From [Mycobacterium] vasticus (GTDB taxonomy: Bacteria; Actinomycetota; Actinomycetes; Mycobacteriales; Mycobacteriaceae), in the NCBI RefSeq assembly GCF_020181595.1, contig NZ_CP084028.1:217861-222920 (forward strand): a DNA stretch of 5,060 nt, written 5' to 3'. Below, piece by piece: positions 1 to 4,971 of this stretch. Numbering within the stretch: position 1 is the stretch's first letter; every line of letters begins with the position of its first letter. The notes beneath the pieces were generated by a model. That model searched no databases, was not told the DNA's origin, and saw only the letters and a program-made list of their open reading frames with translations. A program made the position numbers and the translations under genes.

Positions 1-583
1 GGCGCTCGTCGGGCTCCTCGCCGTCTTGATCGAGCACGGCGATCAGGTGCGCCGCCAGGCGGCCGAAGGTTTCCGGGGCGAACAGCGTCGCCAACTCGGC
101 CAGATCACCCTCGGCGCGCTCCCGATCCGCAGCAGCCACCCGGGCCGGGATCTTGTCCATCGCCTTGCGGGCGATCGCCACATGCTCAGGCCCGACCTGC
201 CCGGCGGCCTGCGCGGCGGCCAGGTTCGGCAGCACCGGGCCCAAAGGCTCACCCGACATCGCGGTGCGCGGACCCAACACCGCGGCATCATCGACCCGCC
301 GGCGGGCCTCTTTGGCGCTGATCCGCAACCGCTCACCCAAAGCCTTGGCCAGCGAGCATCCCGCCAACGCCTCGGAATGGCCCTCGGCCACGAAACGGGC
401 CATGATCTGGTGATCGATTGCCGGGGCCTGCCACGCCAACACCTCCCGGCGGGCCAGCACCTCCACGAGTTCCTCGGGGCTCAAGCCATCAAACGAGCAC
501 TGCGCCAACCGGGTATTGATCGCCTCCTGCGCAGCCAGACACTCCCAAATGGTGTCCCGATCCGCCAGCGCATCCCTACCCAT
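1..583 (-). CDS. DUF222 / 13E12-repeat family protein, N-terminal part (cut by left window edge)
   Basis: The minus-strand frame is open from an ATG at 583 to the window edge, giving 194 residues with no stop. The protein starts MGRDALADRD and is soluble and helical. The segment SLAKALGERLRISAKEARRRVDDAAVLGPR (about residues 77-106), followed by a GEPLGPVLPNLAAAQAAGQVGPEHV-type stretch (111-135), is the hallmark of DUF222 proteins of the mycobacterial 13E12 repeat family. Family members usually run to 400-500 residues and end in an HNH nuclease domain, which would lie outside the window. Their role is not firmly known; they are multicopy and some are DNA-damage inducible. ATG 583 is chosen because no Shine-Dalgarno sequence precedes it, but a TAGTGT -10 element sits exactly 7 nt upstream, as in leaderless mycobacterial genes. 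The frame stays open upstream to a stop near 643, so a longer form from TTG is possible but less likely. Confidence 0.85.
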   Translation of the reverse strand, partial: MGRDALADRDTIWECLAAQEAINTRLAQCSFDGLSPEELVEVLARREVLAWQAPAIDHQIMARFVAEGHSEALAGCSLAKALGERLRISAKEARRRVDDAAVLGPRTAMSGEPLGPVLPNLAAAQAAGQVGPEHVAIARKAMDKIPARVAAADRERAEGDLAELATLFAPETFGRLAAHLIAVLDQDGEEPDER

Positions 584-586
584 AAA

Positions 587-602
587 TCGAACACTAGTGC
601 GA
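587..602 (-). promoter_or_regulatory. LexA (SOS) box upstream of the DUF222 gene
   Basis: The plus strand reads TCGAACACTAGTGCGA. The mycobacterial SOS box is TCGAAC-N4-GTTCGA, so 11 of 12 defined positions match, with T replaced by G in the second half-site. The box lies 4-19 nt upstream of the ATG at 583 and covers the -10 element, a position suited to LexA repression. LexA control of several 13E12-family genes is established in M. tuberculosis, which supports the assignment. Binding here is inferred. Confidence 0.75.
591..596 (-). promoter_or_regulatory. -10 element of a probable leaderless promoter for the DUF222 gene
   Basis: Read on the minus strand the hexamer is TAGTGT, fitting the TANNNT consensus. 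Seven nucleotides separate it from the ATG at 583, so transcription would begin at or beside the start codon. I see no good -35 element at 16-18 bp. The hexamer lies inside the SOS box. Confidence 0.5.
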
Positions 603-611
603 ATGTCCGAC

Positions 612-640
612 AAAAACAGGGCTGGATTCGGGCCTGAATC
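612..640 (-). terminator. possible terminator after the membrane protein gene
   Basis: An inverted repeat GATTC/GAATC (625-629 and 636-640) begins directly after the stop codon of the membrane protein gene on the minus strand. A run of five T on that strand follows at 616-612, about 8 nt after the stem. The stem is short and the T run is displaced, so this is a weak candidate. It would separate the membrane protein transcript from the DUF222 gene, which starts 57 bp further on. Confidence 0.3.
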
Positions 641-1201
641 TTAATAAGTCAGTAAGGAAACTGGTCGGGAATCCTCCGGTCCGGCCCGGTCGATGACCGC
701 GGCCATCGCCCAGCCCAGCAGGCCGGCGATCAGGCCGAAGCCCAGATGGAACACCACCTTCTCGCTCATGCCCACCATTGCCAGCTGGTGGCCACCGATG
801 AGCGTCGTCGCGATCGGAATAACAAGCGCCACAAGGTGAATCGGTGCTGCCGCCACAGCGACCAGCCAGCGGCGCACCCACGCCCTGCTGGTCAGCAGGC
901 ACAGCAACGCCGCGGCGCCCAGATAGCGGGTGCTGGCCCAGGGCCCGGGGCCGGACTGCAGCAGCAGGGTGGCGGCGGTGGAGGCGGCCCCCACCGCGAG
1001 CACGGTCTGCGGTCGGCGCGCGGTCAGCGCCACCGCCACCAGCATCGTGAGCCACACCAGACCGCGGTGCCCGGGCAGCCCCAACGGCATCCGGACATCG
1101 GCGGCCAGGACGATGACGGCCGCTGCGGCGACCGGGAAGACGACTTCCCGGGCCCACGCCAAGCCGGTTGCGCTGCGGGCTGTCACGGGCAATGCGGTCA
1201 T
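641..1201 (-). CDS. small polytopic membrane protein, function unknown
   Basis: The product is 186 residues with about five or six hydrophobic segments, near residues 18-36, 47-62, 66-82, 92-105, 110-133 and 147-171. It ends in a short polar tail. A conserved-looking loop GLPGHRGLVW (41-50) follows the first segment. Size and topology resemble substrate-binding S components of ECF transporters, but I see no family-defining motif, so that is only a suggestion. The frame extends to a GTG at 1306, but I choose ATG 1201: a TTGTAT-N17-TACCTT promoter lies just upstream with 6 nt to the ATG, giving a leaderless message, and the longer form would leave no promoter space between this gene and the divergent lipoprotein gene. 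Divergence from the lipoprotein/TiaS-like pair hints at a shared role, without proof. Confidence 0.75.
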   Translation of the reverse strand: MTALPVTARSATGLAWAREVVFPVAAAAVIVLAADVRMPLGLPGHRGLVWLTMLVAVALTARRPQTVLAVGAASTAATLLLQSGPGPWASTRYLGAAALLCLLTSRAWVRRWLVAVAAAPIHLVALVIPIATTLIGGHQLAMVGMSEKVVFHLGFGLIAGLLGWAMAAVIDRAGPEDSRPVSLLTY

Positions 1202-1207
1202 CGCCTC

Positions 1208-1236
1208 AAGGTAGGCGCGCCGATCCCGCAATACAA
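1208..1236 (-). promoter_or_regulatory. leaderless promoter of the membrane protein gene
   Basis: On the minus strand a -35 TTGTAT (1236-1231) and a -10 TACCTT (1213-1208) are separated by exactly 17 bp. The -10 lies 6 nt from the ATG at 1201, so the RNA would start at or next to the start codon. This decides the start against the upstream GTG at 1306. Confidence 0.55.
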
Positions 1237-1270
1237 CCTCAGTTGCGGCACGGATCGCGGTCCAGAGAGC

Positions 1271-1299
1271 TTGAATACCCAACCGAGGCTGAATACGGT
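1271..1299 (+). promoter_or_regulatory. leaderless SigA-type promoter of the lipoprotein/TiaS-like operon
   Basis: A -35 TTGAAT (1271-1276) and a -10 TACGGT (1294-1299) are separated by 17 bp, and 7 nt separate the -10 from the ATG at 1307. Spacing fits a SigA promoter with the transcription start at the A of the ATG. There is no Shine-Dalgarno sequence, as expected for a leaderless message. Confidence 0.65.
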
Positions 1300-1306
1300 C
1301 TTGCAC

Positions 1307-1741
1307 ATGCGGTCATGGGCTCTGCTCCGAATCGGCTTGCTGGCGATGCTCGTCGCCCCCGGTGTCGGCGCCTGCGCCACCGACTCAGACTCCGAGGCGC
1401 ACTATCACGTAGTTGTCCGACAGGAGGGTCGCGTCCTGGGCGAATTCGATCTGGCGCGGTTGCGCGAGCTGCCGCAGTCCGAGATCGCCACGCCGCAGTC
1501 GCGGGGCAGTCAGGTGCAGCGGGGCCCGGAACTGCGCGCGGTGCTCACCGCCGCCGGTGCATCGGCGGCCGCCACCGTTCGCGTCGCGGGAAGCGACCCG
1601 GCGCAGACCCTGACGGCAGCCGAACTCGCCGACCAGGTGGTGTTGAGCTACACCAAACGCGACACCGTGAAGTTGGCCGGCGCGAACCTGGATCGTGATC
1701 GGTGGGTGCGTGACGTCACCGCGGTGGTCGTCAACCCGTGA
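1307..1741 (+). CDS. small secreted lipoprotein with a possible molybdopterin-binding-like fold
   Basis: The product is 144 residues. It has a basic N-terminus (MRSW..LLR), a hydrophobic core (about 9-20) and a lipobox VGAC with the acylated cysteine at position 23, followed by an acidic linker (TDSDSE). It should therefore be anchored to the outer face of the cytoplasmic membrane. The mature part (about 32-144) contains EFDLARLRELPQSEI (47-60), an RGPELRAVLTAAGA segment (72-85), VRVAGSDPAQTLTAAELAD (91-109) and a RDRWVRDVTAVVV end. This order resembles small stand-alone relatives of the oxidoreductase molybdopterin-binding domain. The cysteine that binds molybdenum in sulfite oxidases is absent, so I infer a degenerate or different binding function. 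Start 1307 is set by the leaderless promoter; the same frame is open much further upstream, but that stretch is antisense to the membrane protein gene. Its stop overlaps the next start (GTGA), indicating translational coupling. Confidence 0.75.
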   Translation: MRSWALLRIGLLAMLVAPGVGACATDSDSEAHYHVVVRQEGRVLGEFDLARLRELPQSEIATPQSRGSQVQRGPELRAVLTAAGASAAATVRVAGSDPAQTLTAAELADQVVLSYTKRDTVKLAGANLDRDRWVRDVTAVVVNP

Positions 1742-2511
1742 CGGTTTTTGCCGGTGTCGACCTGTTGATCGGCATCGACGACACCGACGATCAGTTCAGT
1801 CCCGGAACCGGCCGACGCGCCCGGGCGCTGCTGCACGAGTTGGCCGAGGCGGGGCTGGGCAGCGAAGCGGGGGCCACCCGTCATCAGCTGCTGGTCGACG
1901 ACCGCGTGCCCTATACCTCGCACAATTCCAGCGCCTGCCTGGCCTGGCGCAGTCCCGCCGGCGACCCGCACGCGGTACGCGGTGCCATCATCGATTTCGT
2001 CGCCCGGTTTCTGGAACGGGTCTGTCCGCCGGCCGCCGATCCCGGACTGGCGGTGGCGATTCCGGCGGACGTGGGCGATGTCGGGGCCCTGGTCGAGTTC
2101 GGCCGGCGGGCCAAGAAGGAAGTGCTGCAGCGGTCCCAGGCCCGTCGGCTGGCCGACGATCTTGGCGTGCACCTGTCCGGACACGGCGGTACCCACGACG
2201 GCATACTCGGCGCGCTGGCGGCGATCGGCCTGCAACTCTCCGGCGACGACGGGCTGTTCATCACCCTGCCCGGTCTGGGCTCCCTGCCGTATCAGGCCAC
2301 CCTCGACGAACTGCTGGCCGACGTGCCGATCGACGACGTTCGCGACGGCGCGGGCAATCGGCCCGATCCGGACGAGCTCATTGAGCTGGGCGACTGGGTC
2401 CGTCCGGTGCTGCTCGAGGGGTGTTCGGTTCTGCTGCTCGATCCTCCCGAAATCAGCGATGGCCGGCGTCGCTGGCGAACGGCACCGCGGTCCGTCGTCA
2501 AGAAGCATTGA
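1738..2511 (+). CDS. TiaS-like (COG1571 / DUF1743-related) protein, short bacterial form
   Basis: The product is 257 residues with no signal peptide or membrane segment, so it is cytosolic. Near the N-terminus IGIDDTD (11-17) matches the nucleotide-binding motif that opens archaeal TiaS, the enzyme that joins agmatine to C34 of tRNA(Ile2). A second region RHQLLVDDRVPYTSHNSSAC (48-67) aligns with the TiaS stretch around its NIPWKTRGN motif, but the lysine is lost. AKKEVLQ (125-131) and SGHGGTHDGILGALAAIGL (147-165) match the central DUF1743 part, which has a glycine-rich GALAA core. TiaS is about 420 residues; the OB-fold and zinc-ribbon C-terminal domains appear missing. Because bacteria use lysidine (TilS) instead of agmatidine, the substrate here is probably different. 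Start GTG 1738 overlaps the lipoprotein stop by 4 bp, so the two are one operon. The family call rests on motifs read by eye. Confidence 0.7.
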   Translation: MTVFAGVDLLIGIDDTDDQFSPGTGRRARALLHELAEAGLGSEAGATRHQLLVDDRVPYTSHNSSACLAWRSPAGDPHAVRGAIIDFVARFLERVCPPAADPGLAVAIPADVGDVGALVEFGRRAKKEVLQRSQARRLADDLGVHLSGHGGTHDGILGALAAIGLQLSGDDGLFITLPGLGSLPYQATLDELLADVPIDDVRDGAGNRPDPDELIELGDWVRPVLLEGCSVLLLDPPEISDGRRRWRTAPRSVVKKH

Positions 2512-2544
2512 GCCGTATCCGCAGCTACGTGCGATAACAGCCCC

Positions 2545-2550
2545 TATGAT
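2545..2550 (+). promoter_or_regulatory. possible -10 element for the PE-PPE transcript
   Basis: TATGAT is the best TANNNT hexamer in the 105-bp gap before the PE gene. It would start an RNA near 2557 with a leader of about 60 nt. No convincing -35 is seen at 16-18 bp. I see no IdeR-type (TTAGGTTAG...) or Zur-type palindrome in the gap. Confidence 0.35.
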
Positions 2551-2599
2551 GTGCAGATCGTGACTTCGTAACCGGGATCACTCCGCAGGTAAGGCGACC

Positions 2600-2607
2600 G
2601 AAAGGGG
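2600..2607 (+). promoter_or_regulatory. ribosome binding site of the PE gene
   Basis: GAAAGGGG lies 9 nt before the ATG at 2617 and supports that start. Confidence 0.6.
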
Positions 2608-2616
2608 TTTTGCGTC

Positions 2617-2916
2617 ATGGCGCTGCAGGTCGTTCCCGAGGGGCTGGCCGCCGCCAGCGCCGCGGTGGAGGCGGTCACCGCCGCACTGGCGGCGGCGCAC
2701 GCGACGGCGGCACCGGTGATCAGCGCAGTGGTACCGCCCGCGGTTGACCCGGTGTCGGTGCAGGCCGCGGCGGAACTGGGCATCCAGGGCAGCCAGCACA
2801 CCGCCGTCGCCGCCCACGGCACCGGGGTGCTGGGTCGGGCCGGGGCCGGGGTCGCCCAGGCCGGGGTGAACTACCAGGGCGCGGACGCATCGGCCGCGTC
2901 GGCCTTCTCGGGGTAG
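2617..2916 (+). CDS. PE family protein, PE5-like (ESX-3 type)
   Basis: The product is 99 residues, the length of a bare PE domain with no PGRS extension. The PE motif sits at residues 7-8 in [20 protein letters not shown], closely matching M. tuberculosis PE5 ([20 protein letters not shown]), and [16 protein letters not shown] (32-47) also tracks PE5. The type VII secretion signal YxxxD is present as Y86-Q-G-A-D90 near the C-terminus. PE proteins form an antiparallel helical heterodimer with the PPE encoded next to them, and the pair is escorted by EspG and exported by the ESX machine. The PPE gene starts only 10 nt after this stop, so the two are co-transcribed. The codon pattern is the usual C/G-ending one. 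The ATG has a good ribosome binding site. Confidence 0.93.
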   Translation: MALQVVPEGLAAASAAVEAVTAALAAAHATAAPVISAVVPPAVDPVSVQAAAELGIQGSQHTAVAAHGTGVLGRAGAGVAQAGVNYQGADASAASAFSG

Positions 2917-2926
2917 CGGTGCACTG

Positions 2927-4459
2927 ATGTCGGCCTCTGCCACCTGGATGGCGGCCCCGCCGGAGTTGTATTCGGCCATGCTGAGCACCGGGCCTGGGCC
3001 CGGGCCACTGCTTGCCGCATCGGCGGCATGGGCGTCGCTGAGCGGCACCTATCTCAGTGCGGCAACAGAACTCGGAGCGGTGCTGGCGGACGTCCACGGT
3101 GTATGGGCCGGCCCGACGGCCGAGGCCTACGCTGCGGCGCATCAGCCCTATCTGGTCTGGCTGCAGCTGGCCGGCACGCTCAGTGCCCGCACCGCCGCCC
3201 AACACGAGGTGATCGCCGCGGCCTACACCAGCGCACTGGCGGCGATGCCCACGCTCGCGGAGCTGGCCGCCAACCATGCCACCCATACGGTGCTGGTGGC
3301 CACCAACTTCTTCGGGGTCAACACCGTGCCGATCGCGGTCAACGAGGCCGACTACGCCCGGATGTGGATGCAGGCCGCCACCGTCATGGGCGCCTACCAG
3401 GCCACCACCGAATCCGCCCACAGCCTGGGGCACACCAGCGGCAGCGCCCAGGCCGGCAGTGGCGCCGGCGGTGCCGGCGGTAATGGTTCCTTCGACCTGC
3501 CGACTCCGGCGGAGATCTGGCAGATGCTGTTCGGGGCGGACGGCGAACAGGTGCCCGGCCAGGGGCAGCCCAACTGGACGCCCGCGCAGTTCCTGCAGAA
3601 TCTCTCGAACTTCTTCAACGGCAACGAGAAGGCCCTGGCCTGGTTGCAGCAGAACTTCTCCGGGTCGTTGACTCCTGCCCAGTGGTGGCAGCTGGTGGAG
3701 TACTTCATCGCCTGGCAGACCTATCGAGCCGTCAACTGGACGTTGCGCAGTCTGCGGTTCCTGGCGCAGCTGTCCCCGCTGTTGGCGGGGGTCGGGCTGA
3801 ACCTGTCGATCGTCAACCTCGGGGCGGTGGCGCCGCTGGCCGCGGGTCTGTCCGGACTGGCGGGGTTGGCCGGCATTCCCGCACCGACGGGCATGATGCC
3901 GCCGCCGGTGATGCCGGGGCCCGCGGTGACGCCGGTGATCCCCGGCGGCATGACACCGCCGGCGCCGGCTCCGGCCGCGGTGCCCGGGTCGGCTGCGCCA
4001 CCGGCCCCGGCGGCAGCGTTGCCGGCTCCTGCCGCGGGGACGCCACCGCCGACGGCGCCGCCACCCCTGATCGGTACCGAAGGCACCTTCCACAGCTATC
4101 TGGTGGGCTCGCTGGCGTCGTCGCAGCGCAGCGGTGCCACGTCGCTGAGCAAGACGGCCCGGCCTGCTGCAGGAACCGTCGCGGCCGCCGCCCCGGCCGA
4201 GTCGACGTCGACGACGGTCCGGCACCGCGGACGCCGCCGCGGGACGTTGATCGACCCCGGCTACCGCTACGAGTATCTCGACGGACACGATCCGGGCGCC
4301 CGGCCCGGCGCTGCCGGTTTCGCGGGGACCTTCGGTAAGACCGGGGTTGCGCGTGCCGCCGGGATGGCCGCGCTGGCCGGCGACGAATTCGGTGGCGGCC
4401 CGACGGAGCCGATGCTGCCGGACTCGTGGGGCACGATGCCTGCGGTCGATCCGGACTAG
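2927..4459 (+). CDS. PPE family protein, PPE4-like (ESX-3 type)
   Basis: The product is 510 residues. The PPE motif is at 11-13 and WAG at 60-62 is the WxG turn between helices. The EspG-binding tip [24 protein letters not shown] (107-130) and the following [13 protein letters not shown] are nearly identical to PPE4. The PPE domain ends near 165 and a Gly/Ser linker follows (167-187). Next come an aromatic segment with [13 protein letters not shown] (about 246-258), a hydrophobic stretch (about 278-315), a Pro/Ala-rich region (about 316-380), a basic patch RHRGRRR (about 430) and a conserved tail with GFAG (464-467), [11 protein letters not shown] (482-492) and a W near the end. This tail is shared with PPE4 and suggests orthology or an ESX-3 duplication. 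Only a weak ribosome binding site precedes the ATG, so translation is probably coupled to PE. The product is expected on the cell surface or secreted as the PE-PPE dimer. Confidence 0.93.
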   Translation: MSASATWMAAPPELYSAMLSTGPGPGPLLAASAAWASLSGTYLSAATELGAVLADVHGVWAGPTAEAYAAAHQPYLVWLQLAGTLSARTAAQHEVIAAAYTSALAAMPTLAELAANHATHTVLVATNFFGVNTVPIAVNEADYARMWMQAATVMGAYQATTESAHSLGHTSGSAQAGSGAGGAGGNGSFDLPTPAEIWQMLFGADGEQVPGQGQPNWTPAQFLQNLSNFFNGNEKALAWLQQNFSGSLTPAQWWQLVEYFIAWQTYRAVNWTLRSLRFLAQLSPLLAGVGLNLSIVNLGAVAPLAAGLSGLAGLAGIPAPTGMMPPPVMPGPAVTPVIPGGMTPPAPAPAAVPGSAAPPAPAAALPAPAAGTPPPTAPPPLIGTEGTFHSYLVGSLASSQRSGATSLSKTARPAAGTVAAAAPAESTSTTVRHRGRRRGTLIDPGYRYEYLDGHDPGARPGAAGFAGTFGKTGVARAAGMAALAGDEFGGGPTEPMLPDSWGTMPAVDPD

Positions 4460-4460
4460 T

Positions 4461-4476
4461 GTCCGCAGGCGCGGAT
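4461..4476 (+). terminator. short hairpin just after the PPE stop, possible weak terminator
   Basis: TCCGC (4462-4466) and GCGGA (4471-4475) form a perfect 5-bp stem with an AGGC loop, extended by a G-U pair. It starts 2 nt after the PPE stop. No T run follows, so it may be a 3'-end structure or attenuator rather than a classic terminator. Confidence 0.3.
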
Positions 4477-4493
4477 TCAGCACTTGGGAATAA

Positions 4494-4522
4494 TTCGCAA
4501 ATCCTGTCAAAACCCGTACGAT
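4494..4522 (+). promoter_or_regulatory. candidate promoter of esxG-esxH
   Basis: TTCGCA (4494-4499) and TACGAT (4517-4522) are 17 bp apart in a notably AT-rich stretch of the 185-bp gap between PPE and esxG. An RNA would start near 4529 with a leader of about 115 nt. This would let esxG-esxH be expressed apart from PE-PPE. Confidence 0.45.
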
Positions 4523-4535
4523 CTAGCCGCAGATA

Positions 4536-4566
4536 TTGACCTGACCGGCTACCGCGGGCGTACGGT
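4536..4566 (+). promoter_or_regulatory. second, weaker promoter candidate for esxG-esxH
   Basis: TTGACC (4536-4541), a 5/6 match to TTGACA, and TACGGT (4561-4566) are 19 bp apart, which is longer than ideal. If used, the RNA would begin near 4573, just before the leader hairpins. Confidence 0.3.
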
Positions 4567-4580
4567 CTGGAGGGTCTGCG

Positions 4581-4603
4581 CGCCCCGGGGAACCCGACGG
4601 GCG
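4581..4603 (+). other. GC-rich hairpin in the esxG leader
   Basis: CGCCC (4581-4585) pairs with GGGCG (4599-4603), and CGGG (4586-4589) pairs with CCCG (4593-4596) around a GAA loop. Together they make a 9-bp stem with a 2-nt bulge (4597-4598). It lies outside any gene I accept, 25-50 nt before the ribosome binding site. Confidence 0.5.
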
Positions 4604-4610
4604 TGGCCCG

Positions 4611-4627
4611 CGACTATTGGGTAGTCG
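4611..4627 (+). other. hairpin directly before the esxG ribosome binding site
   Basis: CGACTA (4611-4616) and TAGTCG (4622-4627) are perfect inverted repeats around a TTGGG loop. The second arm touches the GAGAAAGGAG ribosome binding site, so the stem could influence its exposure or RNA stability. Confidence 0.5.
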
Positions 4628-4637
4628 GAGAAAGGAG
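4628..4637 (+). promoter_or_regulatory. strong ribosome binding site of esxG
   Basis: GAGAAAGGAG lies 7 nt before the ATG at 4645 and decides that start against an in-frame GTG at 4603, which would overlap the leader hairpins. The same 10 bases precede esxH. Confidence 0.8.
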
Positions 4638-4644
4638 TGCGGGG

Positions 4645-4938
4645 ATGAGTTTGTTGGATGCGCATATTCCGCAGTTGGTGGCCTCTGAGTCGGCGTTTGG
4701 GGCTAAGGCTGCGTTGATGCGGTCGACGATGGCGCAGGCGGAGCAGGCGGCGTTGTCGGCGCAGGCGTTTCATGTGGGTGAGGCTGCGGCGGCGTTTCAG
4801 GGGTCGCATGCGCGGTTTGTGGCGTTGGCGGCGCGGGTGAATGCGTTGCTGGATATGGCGCAGGTGAATCTGGCGGATGCGGGTTCGACGTATGTGGCCG
4901 CAGATGCTGCTGCTGCTTCCGGGTACACCGGGGTCTAG
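4645..4938 (+). CDS. esxG: EsxG-type WXG100 secreted protein (EsxG/EsxS)
   Basis: The product is 97 residues, the length of M. tuberculosis EsxG, and is near-identical at both ends: MSLLDAHIPQLVAS at the start, YVAADAAAAS near the end. It is a two-helix hairpin protein that pairs 1:1 with EsxH. The WxG turn is replaced by FQG (51-53), as in EsxG proteins, where the partner carries the true WxG. The YxxxD export signal is Y83-V-A-A-D87. EsxG-EsxH is the main substrate of ESX-3, linked to siderophore-dependent iron uptake, zinc, and, in pathogens, host interference. Here it follows PE and PPE but not eccA3-C3, so it may be the EsxS paralogue; the two cannot be told apart here. Codons 14-84 end only in G or T, unlike the neighbouring PE and PPE genes. 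It is coupled to esxH 33 nt downstream. Confidence 0.93.
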   Translation: MSLLDAHIPQLVASESAFGAKAALMRSTMAQAEQAALSAQAFHVGEAAAAFQGSHARFVALAARVNALLDMAQVNLADAGSTYVAADAAAASGYTGV

Positions 4939-4952
4939 GGATATCGGGGCCA

Positions 4953-4962
4953 GAGAAAGGAG
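4953..4962 (+). promoter_or_regulatory. strong ribosome binding site of esxH
   Basis: GAGAAAGGAG lies 9 nt before the ATG at 4972 and is identical to the esxG site. Confidence 0.75.
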
Positions 4963-4971
4963 CACAGTCTG

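Noticed and set aside
26..637. Plus-strand open frame across the left edge
   Set aside because: It is a shadow of the minus-strand DUF222 gene, which has recognisable family motifs.
746..1306. 5' extension of the lipoprotein frame upstream of ATG 1307
   Set aside because: It is antisense to the membrane protein gene, rich in Arg/Gly/Gln/His, and has no signal peptide at its start. The lipoprotein signal peptide begins at 1307 behind a clear promoter.
2512..2616. IdeR or Zur operator before the PE gene, as expected for ESX-3 genes
   Set aside because: I found no sequence close to the IdeR palindrome (TTAGGTTAGGCTAACCTAA) or to an AT-rich Zur palindrome here, nor in 4460-4644. A degenerate site cannot be excluded by eye.
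2989..3007. GGGCCTGGGCCCGGGCC near-palindrome early in the PPE gene
   Set aside because: It encodes the conserved GPGPGP stretch of PPE4-type proteins, so coding constraint and high GC explain it.
2720..4510. Long minus-strand open frame (596 codons) antisense to PE and PPE
   Set aside because: The product is Arg/Gly/Pro-rich low-complexity sequence typical of a shadow frame in high-GC DNA. The plus strand clearly encodes PE and PPE proteins.
4603..4644. In-frame GTG start upstream of esxG
   Set aside because: It would add 14 residues not found in EsxG proteins and ignores the strong ribosome binding site 7 nt before ATG 4645.
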